Shown here one piece after another: positions 51,009 through 60,657 of a DNA stretch of 64,000 nt (within the stretch, counting starts at the first letter, position 1; every line of letters starts with the position of its first letter). The translations under genes were made by a program, and so were the position numbers. This DNA is from CAZOAR01 sp964577985. Lineage in GTDB: Bacteria; Gemmatimonadota; CAZMKB01; CAZNLH01. The stretch covers positions 25,887-89,886 of the forward strand of contig CAZOAR010000003.1 in assembly GCA_964577985.1 (NCBI GenBank), written 5' to 3'. Below the pieces are notes generated by a model. That model had not been told where the DNA came from, ran no database searches, and saw nothing but the letters and a program-made list of their open reading frames with translations.

Positions 51009-52366
51009 TCTACATTCTTGCCACAGTGTTTGTTCTCGGTATTCTGATTCTCATCCACGAGTCAGGGCATTTTATGGTTGCCAAATCGGTCGACATACGA
51101 GTGCCGAGATTTTCCATCGGGCTGGGGCCTAAACTGATAGGAATCAAGAAGGGTGAGACGGAATACTGCCTGTCCGCAATCCCATTCGGGGGATACGTAA
51201 AGATGGCGGGTGAGGGGACGGGTGAGTTTATCGAGGGTGGTGGGGATGATGACGAGCAGGTCGAGGAGGAATACGTCCCGTCGCCAAGGGATTTTGACCA
51301 GAAACCAGTATGGGCGAGGATGTCCGTTGTCTCCGCAGGTTCGGTAATGAATTATATCTGGGGATTTCTCCTCTTTTTCCTTCTCGCGTATACTCAGGGC
51401 GTTCCTTACTTCCCGGTGACTGAAATGGGCGAGTTTGAATGGGGAGAAGAAGGCCCGCTGGAGGAACTGAGCGAGCTTCACAAGGGAGACAAGATCATCG
51501 AGGTTAGTGGAGTGGAGGTTGATGAATGGGGGAACGTCCTTACCAATATCCTGGACGAGGACAAGGTCCTGAGCCTCAAGTGGACTGATGTCGAAGGCGC
51601 AGTTCATGAGGCGACATTTCCGTCCGCCGACACTGAGTTGAGGGAAAGACTGACCGCTGTCCTGCAGCCTCAGTTCCCGGCCAGGGTAGGAGAGGTTCAG
51701 AAAGGGAGCCCGGCCGATCTGGCAGGCTTCCAGCCTGGAGACCTGATCGTTTCTATCGGTGGCACGGAGATAGGGAGTTGGTCTACCGCCGTCAGAACTA
51801 TCAAGGTAAGTCCTGACAAGGAACTCGATGTTGAGGTGATGCGGGGCGACTCAATCCTGGCGTTGTCGGTTGTGCCGGACAGGAAGGTACTTCCGATAGA
51901 CGGAGAGACCTACCAGGAGGTCGGACAAATAGGAATGCTGGCGGACATCCCCAAAGAGGAACTGGGACTCTTCGGGGCGCTCGCTCAGGGCGCAAAAGAG
52001 AGCTATTATGTTTCTGCTTATGTCCTTCTGACATTGAAGAAGCTCGTTACTGGCGAGATCTCCCCAAAGATGCTGGGTGGTCCTGTCATGATCGGAGAAT
52101 TGGCTGGCAGCAGGGCACGCTGGGGTTTCTCATATCTCCTGAGATTCATGGCTCTTTTCAGCGTCAACCTGGCGGTTCTCAACATGCTTCCCATTCCTAT
52201 CCTCGACGGTGGACACGCCCTCTTCCTTATTATTGAGAAGTTAAGGGGAAGACCGGTATCTGAAAAGGTAAGGCTTCGCTTGTCTCAAGTAGGCATGATC
52301 CTCCTTCTTCTTACCATGGTTTACGTGACGGCGAATGATGGTCTCAGGCTTTTGAACATTTATTGA
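51002..52366 (+). CDS. rseP: Site-2 protease, RIP zinc metalloprotease RseP
   Basis: Intramembrane protease that cuts anti-sigma factors. The zinc site H19-E20-S-G-H23 lies in the first helix and the second motif NMLPIPILDGGH in the third. Two periplasmic PDZ domains lie between (LSELHKGDKIIEVSG; VQKGSPADLAGFQPGDLIVSIGG). An acidic insert (FIEGGGDDDEQVEEEY) follows the first helix. 454 residues. It could act on the anti-sigma factor at 19.1 kb. Confidence 0.96.
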   Translation: MLIYILATVFVLGILILIHESGHFMVAKSVDIRVPRFSIGLGPKLIGIKKGETEYCLSAIPFGGYVKMAGEGTGEFIEGGGDDDEQVEEEYVPSPRDFDQKPVWARMSVVSAGSVMNYIWGFLLFFLLAYTQGVPYFPVTEMGEFEWGEEGPLEELSELHKGDKIIEVSGVEVDEWGNVLTNILDEDKVLSLKWTDVEGAVHEATFPSADTELRERLTAVLQPQFPARVGEVQKGSPADLAGFQPGDLIVSIGGTEIGSWSTAVRTIKVSPDKELDVEVMRGDSILALSVVPDRKVLPIDGETYQEVGQIGMLADIPKEELGLFGALAQGAKESYYVSAYVLLTLKKLVTGEISPKMLGGPVMIGELAGSRARWGFSYLLRFMALFSVNLAVLNMLPIPILDGGHALFLIIEKLRGRPVSEKVRLRLSQVGMILLLLTMVYVTANDGLRLLNIY

Positions 52367-52477
52367 TTTCTTCCGGTTTGACGGATCGAGTACCCATATT
52401 GGTAACGGTGAAAGAGAGCGGACTCCCCGCAGGCGGCGAGGGTCACCGGTCACGTAATTGAACGGGCGGGCAGACAG

Positions 52478-52873
52478 ATGAATAGAGAGATCCAGACAGA
52501 TTCCGCGCCACTCCCCATAGGACCCTATTCGCAGGGTATCGGCTGCGCCGGGGAGAGACTGATATTTACCGCCGGTCAGATCGCGCTGCCTCCAGGTGGA
52601 TCCGAGCTCAGTGGGGACTCTATCGCCGACCAGGCGATGCGTGCACTGGACAATGTGAAGGCCATCCTGAAGGAAGCCGGATGTGGACTTCAGCAGGTGG
52701 CAAAGGTGACCGTCTATCTCAAGAATATGGATGACTATCTCATCTTTAACGAAGTGTACGGGAAGTATTTCTCGATACCGCCATATCCGGCGAGGTCTGT
52801 CGTCGAAGTCTCCAGGTTGCCTAAAGGCGCCCTTGTCGAGATTGAAGCAATAGCCGTGAGAGATGACAAATGA
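52478..52873 (+). CDS. ridA: RidA-family enamine/imine deaminase
   Basis: Hydrolyses reactive enamines and imines from PLP enzymes such as threonine dehydratase. PLPIGPYSQGI, GQIALPPG, VTVYLKNMDDYLIFNEVYGKYF and the signature PARSVVEVSRLPKGALVEIEAIA (with the catalytic Arg) are present. 131 residues. Its stop overlaps the selD start (ATGA). Confidence 0.95.
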   Translation: MNREIQTDSAPLPIGPYSQGIGCAGERLIFTAGQIALPPGGSELSGDSIADQAMRALDNVKAILKEAGCGLQQVAKVTVYLKNMDDYLIFNEVYGKYFSIPPYPARSVVEVSRLPKGALVEIEAIAVRDDK

Positions 52874-53925
52874 CAAGAGAAGAAATCATAAAGCTGACGG
52901 AAAAAGTCAGGTGCGCGGGTTGAGCGTCCAAACTGAACCCGGCGGGTTTGAGGGAAGCTTTAGCAGATTTGCAGGTCAGAGAGGACCCGAATGTACTGGT
53001 GGAACCTGGAAACATGGACGACGCCGGTATATACAGGATGAGTGAGGATCTCGCTCTTATCCAGACGGTCGACTTTTTCACGCCGATCCTTGACGACCCT
53101 TATGATTTTGGACAGGTAGCGGCGGCCAACGCGCTTTCTGATGTCTATGCCATGGGGGGAGTGCCGCTGACGGCGCTAAACATTACCTGTTTTCCTGACG
53201 GGGATATGCCTGTCACCGTTTTAGTGGACATCCTCAGGGGGGGGGTCGACAAGCTCAATGAGGCCGGAGTAACCCTGCTGGGTGGGCACACAGTGTCTGA
53301 CACGGAGCTCAAGTACGGTCTATCGGTGACCGGTACCGTTGATCCCCGCAGGATATTGAGGAATGCAGGTGCGAAACCAGGCGATTCTATCATACTCACC
53401 AAACCGCTGGGAACGGGTATCCTGTCGACTGGCCTGAAGCAGGGTAAGCTGGGAGCAGAAACTGTGGAACTCCTGACCAACTCCATGAAGAGGCTTAATA
53501 GCTCAGCAGTGAAGGCCGCGAGGAACTATACTATCAACGCCGCTACCGATATTACCGGTTTCGGCCTGGCGGGCCATTCCGCTGAGATGGCGGAAGCGAG
53601 TTCGGTCACAATCGAGATCGCCCTCGACTCCCTTCTACCTTTTCCTGATGTACTGTCTCTGATCCTTGATGGAGTGACTACGGGGGGAGAAAAGGCGAAC
53701 AGGCAAGACCTCACGGGCCGATATGAATTGATCGGAAGAGCGGAAAACGACCCGCTTCTTTCTCTCCTGTTTGATCCACAGACATCGGGAGGACTGCTCT
53801 TCTCTATCCCCTCCGAAGAGGAAAGGGCCCTTCTCGCGGACCTGCAAGACGCGGGATTGGACGAGAGTCGGTCGATAGGCAGGGTCCTCGAAAGGCGTGG
53901 TGAAAACCTGCTCAGGATTCGATGA
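52870..53925 (+). CDS. selD: Selenophosphate synthetase, selenoprotein form (in-frame UGA = Sec18)
   Basis: The full gene begins at the ATG overlapping the ridA stop and is interrupted by one in-frame TGA at 52921-52923. Reading it as selenocysteine gives KVRCAG-U18-ASK21 at the active site, the same spacing as the catalytic Cys17 and Lys20 of E. coli SelD. The frame then continues without another stop to 53925. VDFFTPILDDPYDFGQVAAANALSDVYAMGG and ITGFGLAGHSAEMA are family motifs. The total is 351 residues. The enzyme makes selenophosphate from selenide and ATP for tRNA(Sec). Starting after the TGA, at an internal TTG (52948), would delete the catalytic residues. Confidence 0.93.
52921..52950 (+). 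promoter_or_regulatory. UGA(Sec) codon with bacterial SECIS-like hairpin
   Basis: Seventeen nt after the TGA, a loop GGC is closed by TGAACCC (52934-52940) and GGGTTTG (52944-52950), a 7-bp stem including two wobble pairs. Distance and a G at the loop start agree with the bacterial SECIS model recognised by SelB. Confidence 0.6.
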
Positions 53926-54098
53926 TTTCTCCTTATCTCAGGGATGATCCGCTCCATTGGAGGTTCCCGACCTGTCGTGTATGTCGAGAGATGATTTCGG
54001 TGAAGGGCTCCGCTTTATTCGTTCTCCTCGTCGGTTTGTCTCCGCTCGAATAGTCCGCAGGAATGTGTCAATGACCCGGGATCGAGGCAATGTTGATA

Positions 54099-54131
54099 TT
54101 GCTTGACTTCCAGGGCTCGATATGCTAAATA
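54099..54131 (+). promoter_or_regulatory. Candidate sigma-70 promoter
   Basis: Two overlapping readings: TTGCTT-16 bp-TATGCT, or TTGACT (54103) -17 bp-TAAATA. Either gives a start 20-30 nt before the radical SAM gene. The 240-bp gap after selD holds nothing else recognised. Confidence 0.4.
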
Positions 54132-54165
54132 CAACCCCATGAATATCATGCGACAGGGGGCGGAT

Positions 54166-56634
54166 ATGATTGAACCGCAGGTGCGACCGATGAAGTGCGA
54201 GACGTCCGTGAAAAGGCTGAACGTGGTCCTCATCAAACCTTCCAAGTACGACGAAGACGGCTATGTTATCCGCCATATCCTCGGTGTTCTTCCAAGCAAT
54301 ACGCTGGCGTGTCTTGCCGCCCTTACCGAGGACGTGAAGAGAAGAAATGTACTCGGAGACGCTATAGAGATCAAAACCTTTCTGCTCGACGAGACGGTAC
54401 ATAAGGTAGACGTCAGGAAGATAGCCCGGAAGGGGAAGAAGAAAGGTGTTAAGACGGTTGTTGGTCTTGTCGGCGTGCAGACAAACCAGTTTGTGCGGGC
54501 GTACGACCTGAGTCTGCGGCTGCGAGAGGCCGGATTGGACGTCATCATCGGCGGGTTTCACGTCAGCGGCATGCTCGCCCTCGGTAAGGGCATCCCACGG
54601 GATATTGAGCAGCTTATGGACAGTGGCGTTTGCATAGTCGCTGGCGAGGTTGAAGATCACTGGGGCTCAATCCTCCAGGACGTAGTCTCGGGCAATCTAA
54701 AGACGATGTATAATTTCCTCGGTGATCAACCGGACATGCGGAAGCAGCCTGTTCCGCTCGTCAGCAGGAAGCATCTACGGCGATTTGTATTCTCGGATTT
54801 TGGAACGATCGACTGTGGGCGAGGCTGTCCATTCAATTGTGGTTTCTGCACGATTATCAACGTGCACGGTCGCAAGATGAGGTGCCGCGACCCGGAGGTG
54901 ATCGGGAAGGCATTGAGGGAAAACTACAAGGCGGGCATTGATTACTATTTCTTTACGGACGATAATTTCGCCAGGAACAAGAACTGGGAAGCGATCCTGG
55001 ACATGTTGATCGGTTTGCGTAGAGAAGAAGGGATCAAGATCGATTTCATGATCCAGGTGGATGTCCTTTCCTACAAGATAGAGAATTTTGTCGAGAAGGC
55101 GAAGGCCGCGGGCTGCACAAACGTGTTCATAGGCATGGAGAGCGTGAATCCCAGGAACCTTGAAGCGGCGGGCAAGACGCAGAACGTGGTGGACGATTTT
55201 GCCAACCTTGTCTCGGCGTGGCACCAGGCCGGAGTTTCCACGAACGTGGGCTATATCATCGGCTTCCCGGGGGACACACTCGAGTCGATAAAGGAAGACG
55301 TGGATACGCTCATCCACAAGATAAAGGTCGAACTCGCCTCATTCTTCATGATGACGCCCCTGCCTGGCTCGATGGACTATCTCAGGATGCTGGAGGAAGG
55401 TTCCTACATGGATCCGGATTACAATCGCTACGATTCTTTTCGAGAGACTTTCGACCACCCGAACATGAAAGACGGTCAATGGACAGAGGCGTATCGCTAC
55501 GCGTGGGAGACGTTCTACAGTTTTGATAATATGAAGACGATCCTGAAAAACAGCAACGATCATAAGAAATACTGGGCTGCTATCTGGAAATTTTTCTGGT
55601 ACAAGGGATCCACGGTAGTCGAGAAGAGCCATCCGATGATTACCGGATTTTTCCGCATCAAGGATCGCAGGATGCGCCGTTCTGGATATCAGATACAATC
55701 TGTAACGTCGCACCTGAGAATGCGAGTCCCTGAGATCTTCAGGCAGCTCGTGGGAATGATAAGGATATGGTGGGAGATTCAGGAACTCTGGCTCCAGACC
55801 CGCCCTCAGACATCCTTCGAAATAAGGATGGTTAAGGAATGGAAGCAGCTACGCGAAAGTATAGCGGATCGTCTCATGATACTCGAGTGGAAGGCCCCTC
55901 GGTTCAGATCCTTGCATCGGGTGAGGCGCGTTGTCCAGAGGGCTAACATCTTTTCTCTGAAGGGCATACGCAGCCGCGAAGACCTTAATCAGTTCTGGTT
56001 GAACGCCGTTCGCTGTCTCACCAACGGCAGACTCTACAGGATAAGGCCGATCAAGTTGATAGCAAACATGTTGAGGGATCTGCGGATATCATTTTTCTTC
56101 TTGAGATCGTTCACCAGTGGGATCGAGAGAGGAGAGCGGTACACTCCCGTCCAGAAGAGTAAACATGGAAATGACGGCAAGCCCACGGTAATAGCACTGT
56201 CGATACCCGGGAAGTTCGCGAGCCTGAAGAGGGCGATAGAGTCTTTTCTCCAGGAACTGGGGATTGACATTGTCAGTGACGAAGGGGAGTTCAACGATCT
56301 CAGCAATATCGAGCTCGGCGCGCCGGGGTCGGCGGGTGAAACCGCCGGGATTGTCAGGAGATACCTGGAGGGCCTCAAGGGGAAGGCGGATTTTGTCATC
56401 CTTCCGTTCACAGAGGAGTTGGATCACTTTCACGAGAACTTTGTGTCCGGTCTCTCGGACGTGGCCTGTGATGTCAGAGAAAAGCTCTCGAGGCTGCCAC
56501 GGATCATCAGTTTTCCGGTCCTTCCGGAGGGGCCTCGATCCTTCGGCGACAATCTCGTCGGGCTGGGGCTCTGCTTCACAGATGATATGGCAAGGGTAGT
56601 TGCCGCGAGCAAGAAGGTATCCTCTATCGCGTGA
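54166..56634 (+). CDS. Large B12-binding-type radical SAM protein
   Basis: An N-terminal Rossmann-like domain (NVVLIKPSKYDEDGYVIRHI, VVGLVGVQTNQFVRAYDLSLRLREAGLDVIIGG) matches the cobalamin-binding type seen in this family, without a DxHxxG motif. The radical SAM core follows with CGRGCPFNCGFC at about residue 222, then YYFFTDDNFARN and GMESVNPRNLEAAGK. About 400 further residues, rich in Trp, Arg and helices, are unusual. 822 residues in all. GGGGG is 5 nt before the chosen ATG. The substrate is unknown; lipid or cofactor modification would be guesses. Confidence 0.85.
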   Translation: MIEPQVRPMKCETSVKRLNVVLIKPSKYDEDGYVIRHILGVLPSNTLACLAALTEDVKRRNVLGDAIEIKTFLLDETVHKVDVRKIARKGKKKGVKTVVGLVGVQTNQFVRAYDLSLRLREAGLDVIIGGFHVSGMLALGKGIPRDIEQLMDSGVCIVAGEVEDHWGSILQDVVSGNLKTMYNFLGDQPDMRKQPVPLVSRKHLRRFVFSDFGTIDCGRGCPFNCGFCTIINVHGRKMRCRDPEVIGKALRENYKAGIDYYFFTDDNFARNKNWEAILDMLIGLRREEGIKIDFMIQVDVLSYKIENFVEKAKAAGCTNVFIGMESVNPRNLEAAGKTQNVVDDFANLVSAWHQAGVSTNVGYIIGFPGDTLESIKEDVDTLIHKIKVELASFFMMTPLPGSMDYLRMLEEGSYMDPDYNRYDSFRETFDHPNMKDGQWTEAYRYAWETFYSFDNMKTILKNSNDHKKYWAAIWKFFWYKGSTVVEKSHPMITGFFRIKDRRMRRSGYQIQSVTSHLRMRVPEIFRQLVGMIRIWWEIQELWLQTRPQTSFEIRMVKEWKQLRESIADRLMILEWKAPRFRSLHRVRRVVQRANIFSLKGIRSREDLNQFWLNAVRCLTNGRLYRIRPIKLIANMLRDLRISFFFLRSFTSGIERGERYTPVQKSKHGNDGKPTVIALSIPGKFASLKRAIESFLQELGIDIVSDEGEFNDLSNIELGAPGSAGETAGIVRRYLEGLKGKADFVILPFTEELDHFHENFVSGLSDVACDVREKLSRLPRIISFPVLPEGPRSFGDNLVGLGLCFTDDMARVVAASKKVSSIA

Positions 56635-56773
56635 TTTCTGTCGCGGAAAGTCACTATTGACGTTTACTGTTCTGTCCCGTTCACACGAAGGCTGATGCTG
56701 GCTTGCCTCCAATGAGCAAAGGAAGCTAACGCTGCCGGACACTGTATTGGAACTCAACAAGCGGGAGTGTGCC

Positions 56774-57514
56774 ATGAAAAAGTACTGCGTCGTTGTTCTG
56801 TTGTTATTCCTGGTCTCGGCCTCATATCAGGGATTGATGTACGCCGATGAGGAGCAGGCGTCAGGCCCCTGGTCCTCGAGCGCCGGGCTCGGTTTCACGG
56901 CCACGGGCGGCAACTCGGATGTCACCAACCTGGCCCTGACCTTTCAGGTCGTCCAGGACCTCGGGACAAGGAAGTGGGGATCATACGCCAATATGACTGT
57001 CTCGACGACCGATGGAGATAAAACCGCTAACAGGGGGAGCCTCAAGTCGCAATATGACTTCTTTCCGACCGATCGCTTTTTCTACTTCGGGAAGGTCGGG
57101 ATCGAATACGATAAGTTCACGGACCTGGATCTCCGGACGTCTCCCGGCGCCGGTATAGGGTACGTTGTGGTGCAATCTGACGTATCCAGACTCTCTGCGA
57201 GCGCAGGGTCGAATGCCGTCACCGACAAGTTCTCTGACGGGAACAGCGAGACAAAAGGAGTACTCTCAATGTCAGAGGAACTCTCCTTGAATATCACATC
57301 CGCGGCGGCGCTTTACCAGAATATCAATGTACAAAGCAACTTCGAGGATTTCGGTGATTATCTCCTCGAGGCGGAGCTATCACTATCTGCGAAGGTCTCT
57401 GACCAGGTTTCGATGAAGGCGAGCCTGCTCGACAAGTATGACAGCGATCCCTTCTCCGACCTGCTCGAGAAGAACGATATCACCTTCATCACCTCCATAA
57501 ACGTCACCATGTGA
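56774..57514 (+). CDS. DUF481-family outer-membrane beta-barrel protein
   Basis: A signal peptide (YCVVVLLLFLVSASYQGLMYA) is followed by repeated beta strands with the DUF481/YdiY pattern: WSSSAGLGFTATGGNSDVTNLALTF, TANRGSLKSQYDFFPTDRFFYFGKVGIEYDKFTDLDLRTSPGAGIGY, ending TFITSINVTM. 246 residues; GGGAG is 7 nt upstream of the ATG. In E. coli the homologue is acid-induced and of unknown role. It is probably a small outer-membrane barrel. Confidence 0.85.
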   Translation: MKKYCVVVLLLFLVSASYQGLMYADEEQASGPWSSSAGLGFTATGGNSDVTNLALTFQVVQDLGTRKWGSYANMTVSTTDGDKTANRGSLKSQYDFFPTDRFFYFGKVGIEYDKFTDLDLRTSPGAGIGYVVVQSDVSRLSASAGSNAVTDKFSDGNSETKGVLSMSEELSLNITSAAALYQNINVQSNFEDFGDYLLEAELSLSAKVSDQVSMKASLLDKYDSDPFSDLLEKNDITFITSINVTM

Positions 57515-57584
57515 CTTTGGCTGAGAGGCCAGAAGTAGAGGTGTGTCATATCTTGAGTGCGGCATCCGTTTGAAGCTACATTTC

Positions 57585-57613
57585 TTGACATGCACGCCTG
57601 TACAGGGTATCTT
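57585..57613 (+). promoter_or_regulatory. Sigma-70 promoter of the 19-heme cytochrome gene
   Basis: TTGACA (57585-57590), 17 bp, TATCTT (57608-57613). Start predicted near 57620, giving a leader of about 160 nt. Confidence 0.7.
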
Positions 57614-57652
57614 TAAGCCCTCAAGGAGAACCCCCCTCCCATCCCCCTGGAT

Positions 57653-57679
57653 GCTGACGATGGGCGTTCAGCGTTTTTT
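57653..57679 (+). terminator. Terminator-like hairpin within the cytochrome leader
   Basis: GCTGA(CG) and (CG)TTCAGC (57653-57672) form a stem around ATGGG, followed by G and TTTTTT (57674-57679). It lies between the promoter and the start codon, so it may attenuate transcription of the cytochrome. Confidence 0.5.
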
Positions 57680-57778
57680 GCGTTGCAGGCTCAGTCTCAT
57701 AGCGTGATATTGCCGGAGACCTGCGGAGAACGGGAGCATGAAGTTTCCTCATCTTATTCTTCACGAGACCTGATCGGA

Positions 57779-60559
57779 ATGCCACGGGTCAAGGCCATCT
57801 ACCAGATCCTTCCAGTGGTATTCCTACTGCTCTTCCTGCCTGGCTTATCAGCCGGAGAAGAAGTCTGTTTTGAATGCCATGGCGAGCGCGACTTCGTCGT
57901 CGATAAGGACGACGGAGAGGTTTCCCTGTTTGTCGACAAAGACGTTTTCAGCTCTTCCATTCACGCTGATATAGGGTGCACATCCTGTCATGAAGAAGTG
58001 GACCCGGATGATCTTCCGCACGATGAGAACCTGCCTCCAGTCGACTGTTCCGGATGTCATGACAGGATTGCCCGGCGTTACGCAGTAAGCCTGCACGGGC
58101 AGGCGCTCAGCCAGGGAAAGCACCTTGCTCCGTCGTGCACTTCGTGTCACGGGGCGCATGACATCCTCCCCGCATCAGATCAGAATTCCAGGACATACGT
58201 GATGAACATCCCATCTCTGTGCGGTGCGTGTCACAAGGAGGGAACGCCCGTTTCGCAATTGGGAACGGCCGTGGAACATCACGTACTTCAAGATTATTCC
58301 CAATCGATTCATGGTAACGGGCTGTTCAAAAGGGGGTTGATTGTAACGGCGGTGTGCACGAGCTGTCACTCTTCACACGACATCCTCCCGCACGAGGATC
58401 CTCGGTCGACTATCAATCGCAATAACATCGCAAAAACCTGCATGCAATGCCACGCTCAAATCGAGAGGGTCCACCTCAAGGTGATCCGCGGGGAGTTGTG
58501 GGAGAAAAGTCCACATGAGATCCCGATATGTATTGATTGCCATCCGCCGCATAACGTGCGAAAGGTCTTCTACGAAGAGAGTTTTTCTGACGAATTGTGC
58601 ATGTCGTGCCATGAAAACGAGGATTTGCAAACGGTAGTGGACGGGGAAGAGATTCCGCTCTTTGTAGACCTGAATGAGTTCAGGAACTCGGCGCACGGAA
58701 CGAATTCCTGTATCAAATGCCACAACAACGTCAGCGTCTCGAATGATCCGGTGTGTCTCAACAGCGGCAAAGTCGATTGTTCGATATGCCACTCCAAGCA
58801 GGTGGAGGATTACCAGTCGAGTCGTCACGGCGTCTACTTCGCGGAGGGCAACCCGATAGCCCCTTATTGTACAAATTGCCATGGCGTTCACAACATGAAG
58901 AAGAAGAATGAACTCGATTCTCCGACCTTCTCACGGAACATCCCCGACCTGTGTGGCAAGTGCCACAGAGAGGGACAGAAGGCCGCTGTGGCTTACACCG
59001 GGAAAGAGCATGATATTGTCCGAAACTACACGATGAGCATACACGGAAAAGGATTGCTGCAGAGCGGACTCCTGGTCACCGCCACCTGTGTCGATTGCCA
59101 CACCGCTCATCACGAGTTGCCCGTGACGGATCCAGAGTCGTCGGTCTATCCGGATAATGTTGCCGCCACATGCGCGAAATGTCATCTCGGGATCTACGAG
59201 GAGTACAAGAAGAGCGTTCACAGCAGCCTGGTAACCCAGACCGACAAGACACTGCCAGTCTGCAAGGACTGCCACCTCTCGCACACGATACAGAGGGTCG
59301 ATCTGCCTTCCTTCAGGCAGGGGATTCTCGATCAATGCGGTAAATGCCATCTTGACGTCGCCGAGACTTATTTTGAGACAATTCACGGTAAAGTGTCGAA
59401 ACTCGGGTCAACGAAAGCAGCCAAGTGCTATGACTGCCACGGCGCGCACAACATTCTCCGTCCATCCGATCCCAATTCAACGCTGTCCAGAAAGAATGTT
59501 GTTGCGACGTGCAGAAAATGTCATCCAAATTCCAATCGAAAATTTGTGGGATATCTGACTCACGCGACACACCACAACAAAGGGAAGTATCCCATTCTCT
59601 ATTATACATTCTGGTTTATGACATTCCTCCTCATCGGAACCTTCTCCCTCTTTGGCGCGCACACGATCATGTGGATACCAAAGGCGATAAAGGAACGACG
59701 TGCAAAGGGGAGAGTACGTTACGATCCGAACGCGACCTTTTATGAACGGTTCGACCCCTTTACCCGATTCACACACGTGCTGGTTATCCTCAGTTTTCTT
59801 TCCCTCGCGATTACGGGGATGACGATCAAGTTTTCCGGAGTAGGAGTCTTTCAGACCCTCTCGAGGGCAATGGGTGGATATGGGGTGACCGGCTATGTTC
59901 ATCGTTATGCGGCGGCGGTAACGTTCATATACTTTGCTCTCCATATCGCCTATCTGATACGGAGGAAACGCCATCTCAGGATGTCGTTGAAGGAGATGCT
60001 CTCAGGGGAAGACACCCTTATGTTCCGAAAGGTTGATCTGTTTGAGTGCGGCCAGACGATCAAATGGTTCCTTGGCCTCGGTCCACGTCCGAATTATGGA
60101 AGGTGGACGTACTGGGAGAAATTTGATTATTTCGCCGTTTTCTGGGGCGTTGCCGTCATCGGGAGCAGCGGACTATTGCTCTGGTTCTCCGAGTTTTTTA
60201 CAAGAATTGGTTTCCCGGGCTGGTTCATCAACGTCGCCACCATTATCCACAGTGATGAAGCACTTCTGGCGACCGGATTCATCTTCACCATCCACTTTTT
60301 TAACACGCATTTCCGTCCGGAGAAATTCCCGATGGATCCGGTCATTTTTACTGGTAAAGTACCTCTGGAAGAACTGAAAGAAGACAGACCGCGAGAATAC
60401 CGTAGAGCCATCAGGACTCGTTCAATCAGGAGGAAACTGGTGGAGCCTCCTCCGAAATGGTTGAGAAGGGGTGCGAAGATCTTTGGCCTTTCCTGTCTTT
60501 CTGCAGGCATTATTATTATCTTATTAACGATTTATTCGATGATTTTTCTCTATCGGTAG
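57779..60559 (+). CDS. 19-heme cytochrome c fused to a cytochrome b-type membrane domain
   Basis: A signal peptide (ILPVVFLLLFLPGLSA) leads to a periplasmic array with 19 CxxCH motifs over residues 30-600, including repeated CTSCHGAHDILPASD-like units. From about residue 615 there are about six membrane helices with conserved His (FTHVLVILSFLSLAITGM, VHRYAAAVTFIYFALHIAYLI, HSDEALLATGFIFTIHFF), the pattern of the Ni/Fe-hydrogenase/formate dehydrogenase cytochrome b family, which binds two hemes b. 926 residues. It looks like a one-protein quinone/periplasm electron bridge similar in plan to Geobacter CbcL. ATG at 57779 chosen; ribosome site weak. Confidence 0.92.
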   Translation: MPRVKAIYQILPVVFLLLFLPGLSAGEEVCFECHGERDFVVDKDDGEVSLFVDKDVFSSSIHADIGCTSCHEEVDPDDLPHDENLPPVDCSGCHDRIARRYAVSLHGQALSQGKHLAPSCTSCHGAHDILPASDQNSRTYVMNIPSLCGACHKEGTPVSQLGTAVEHHVLQDYSQSIHGNGLFKRGLIVTAVCTSCHSSHDILPHEDPRSTINRNNIAKTCMQCHAQIERVHLKVIRGELWEKSPHEIPICIDCHPPHNVRKVFYEESFSDELCMSCHENEDLQTVVDGEEIPLFVDLNEFRNSAHGTNSCIKCHNNVSVSNDPVCLNSGKVDCSICHSKQVEDYQSSRHGVYFAEGNPIAPYCTNCHGVHNMKKKNELDSPTFSRNIPDLCGKCHREGQKAAVAYTGKEHDIVRNYTMSIHGKGLLQSGLLVTATCVDCHTAHHELPVTDPESSVYPDNVAATCAKCHLGIYEEYKKSVHSSLVTQTDKTLPVCKDCHLSHTIQRVDLPSFRQGILDQCGKCHLDVAETYFETIHGKVSKLGSTKAAKCYDCHGAHNILRPSDPNSTLSRKNVVATCRKCHPNSNRKFVGYLTHATHHNKGKYPILYYTFWFMTFLLIGTFSLFGAHTIMWIPKAIKERRAKGRVRYDPNATFYERFDPFTRFTHVLVILSFLSLAITGMTIKFSGVGVFQTLSRAMGGYGVTGYVHRYAAAVTFIYFALHIAYLIRRKRHLRMSLKEMLSGEDTLMFRKVDLFECGQTIKWFLGLGPRPNYGRWTYWEKFDYFAVFWGVAVIGSSGLLLWFSEFFTRIGFPGWFINVATIIHSDEALLATGFIFTIHFFNTHFRPEKFPMDPVIFTGKVPLEELKEDRPREYRRAIRTRSIRRKLVEPPPKWLRRGAKIFGLSCLSAGIIIILLTIYSMIFLYR

Positions 60560-60576
60560 GATGAATATGAGACAGA

Positions 60577-60591
60577 CCGGCCTCAGGCCGG
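60577..60591 (+). repeat. Perfect hairpin after the cytochrome gene
   Basis: CCGGCC-TCA-GGCCGG, a 6-bp all-GC stem with a 3-nt loop, without a T-run. It may protect the 3' end of the cytochrome message or stand between it and the ferritin-like gene. Confidence 0.45.
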
Positions 60592-60657
60592 GGTCATCCC
60601 GGCGAGCGTGTTGTCAACTTGATTCTACCGGCGGTTTTACAAGGAAACGGAGGGGAT

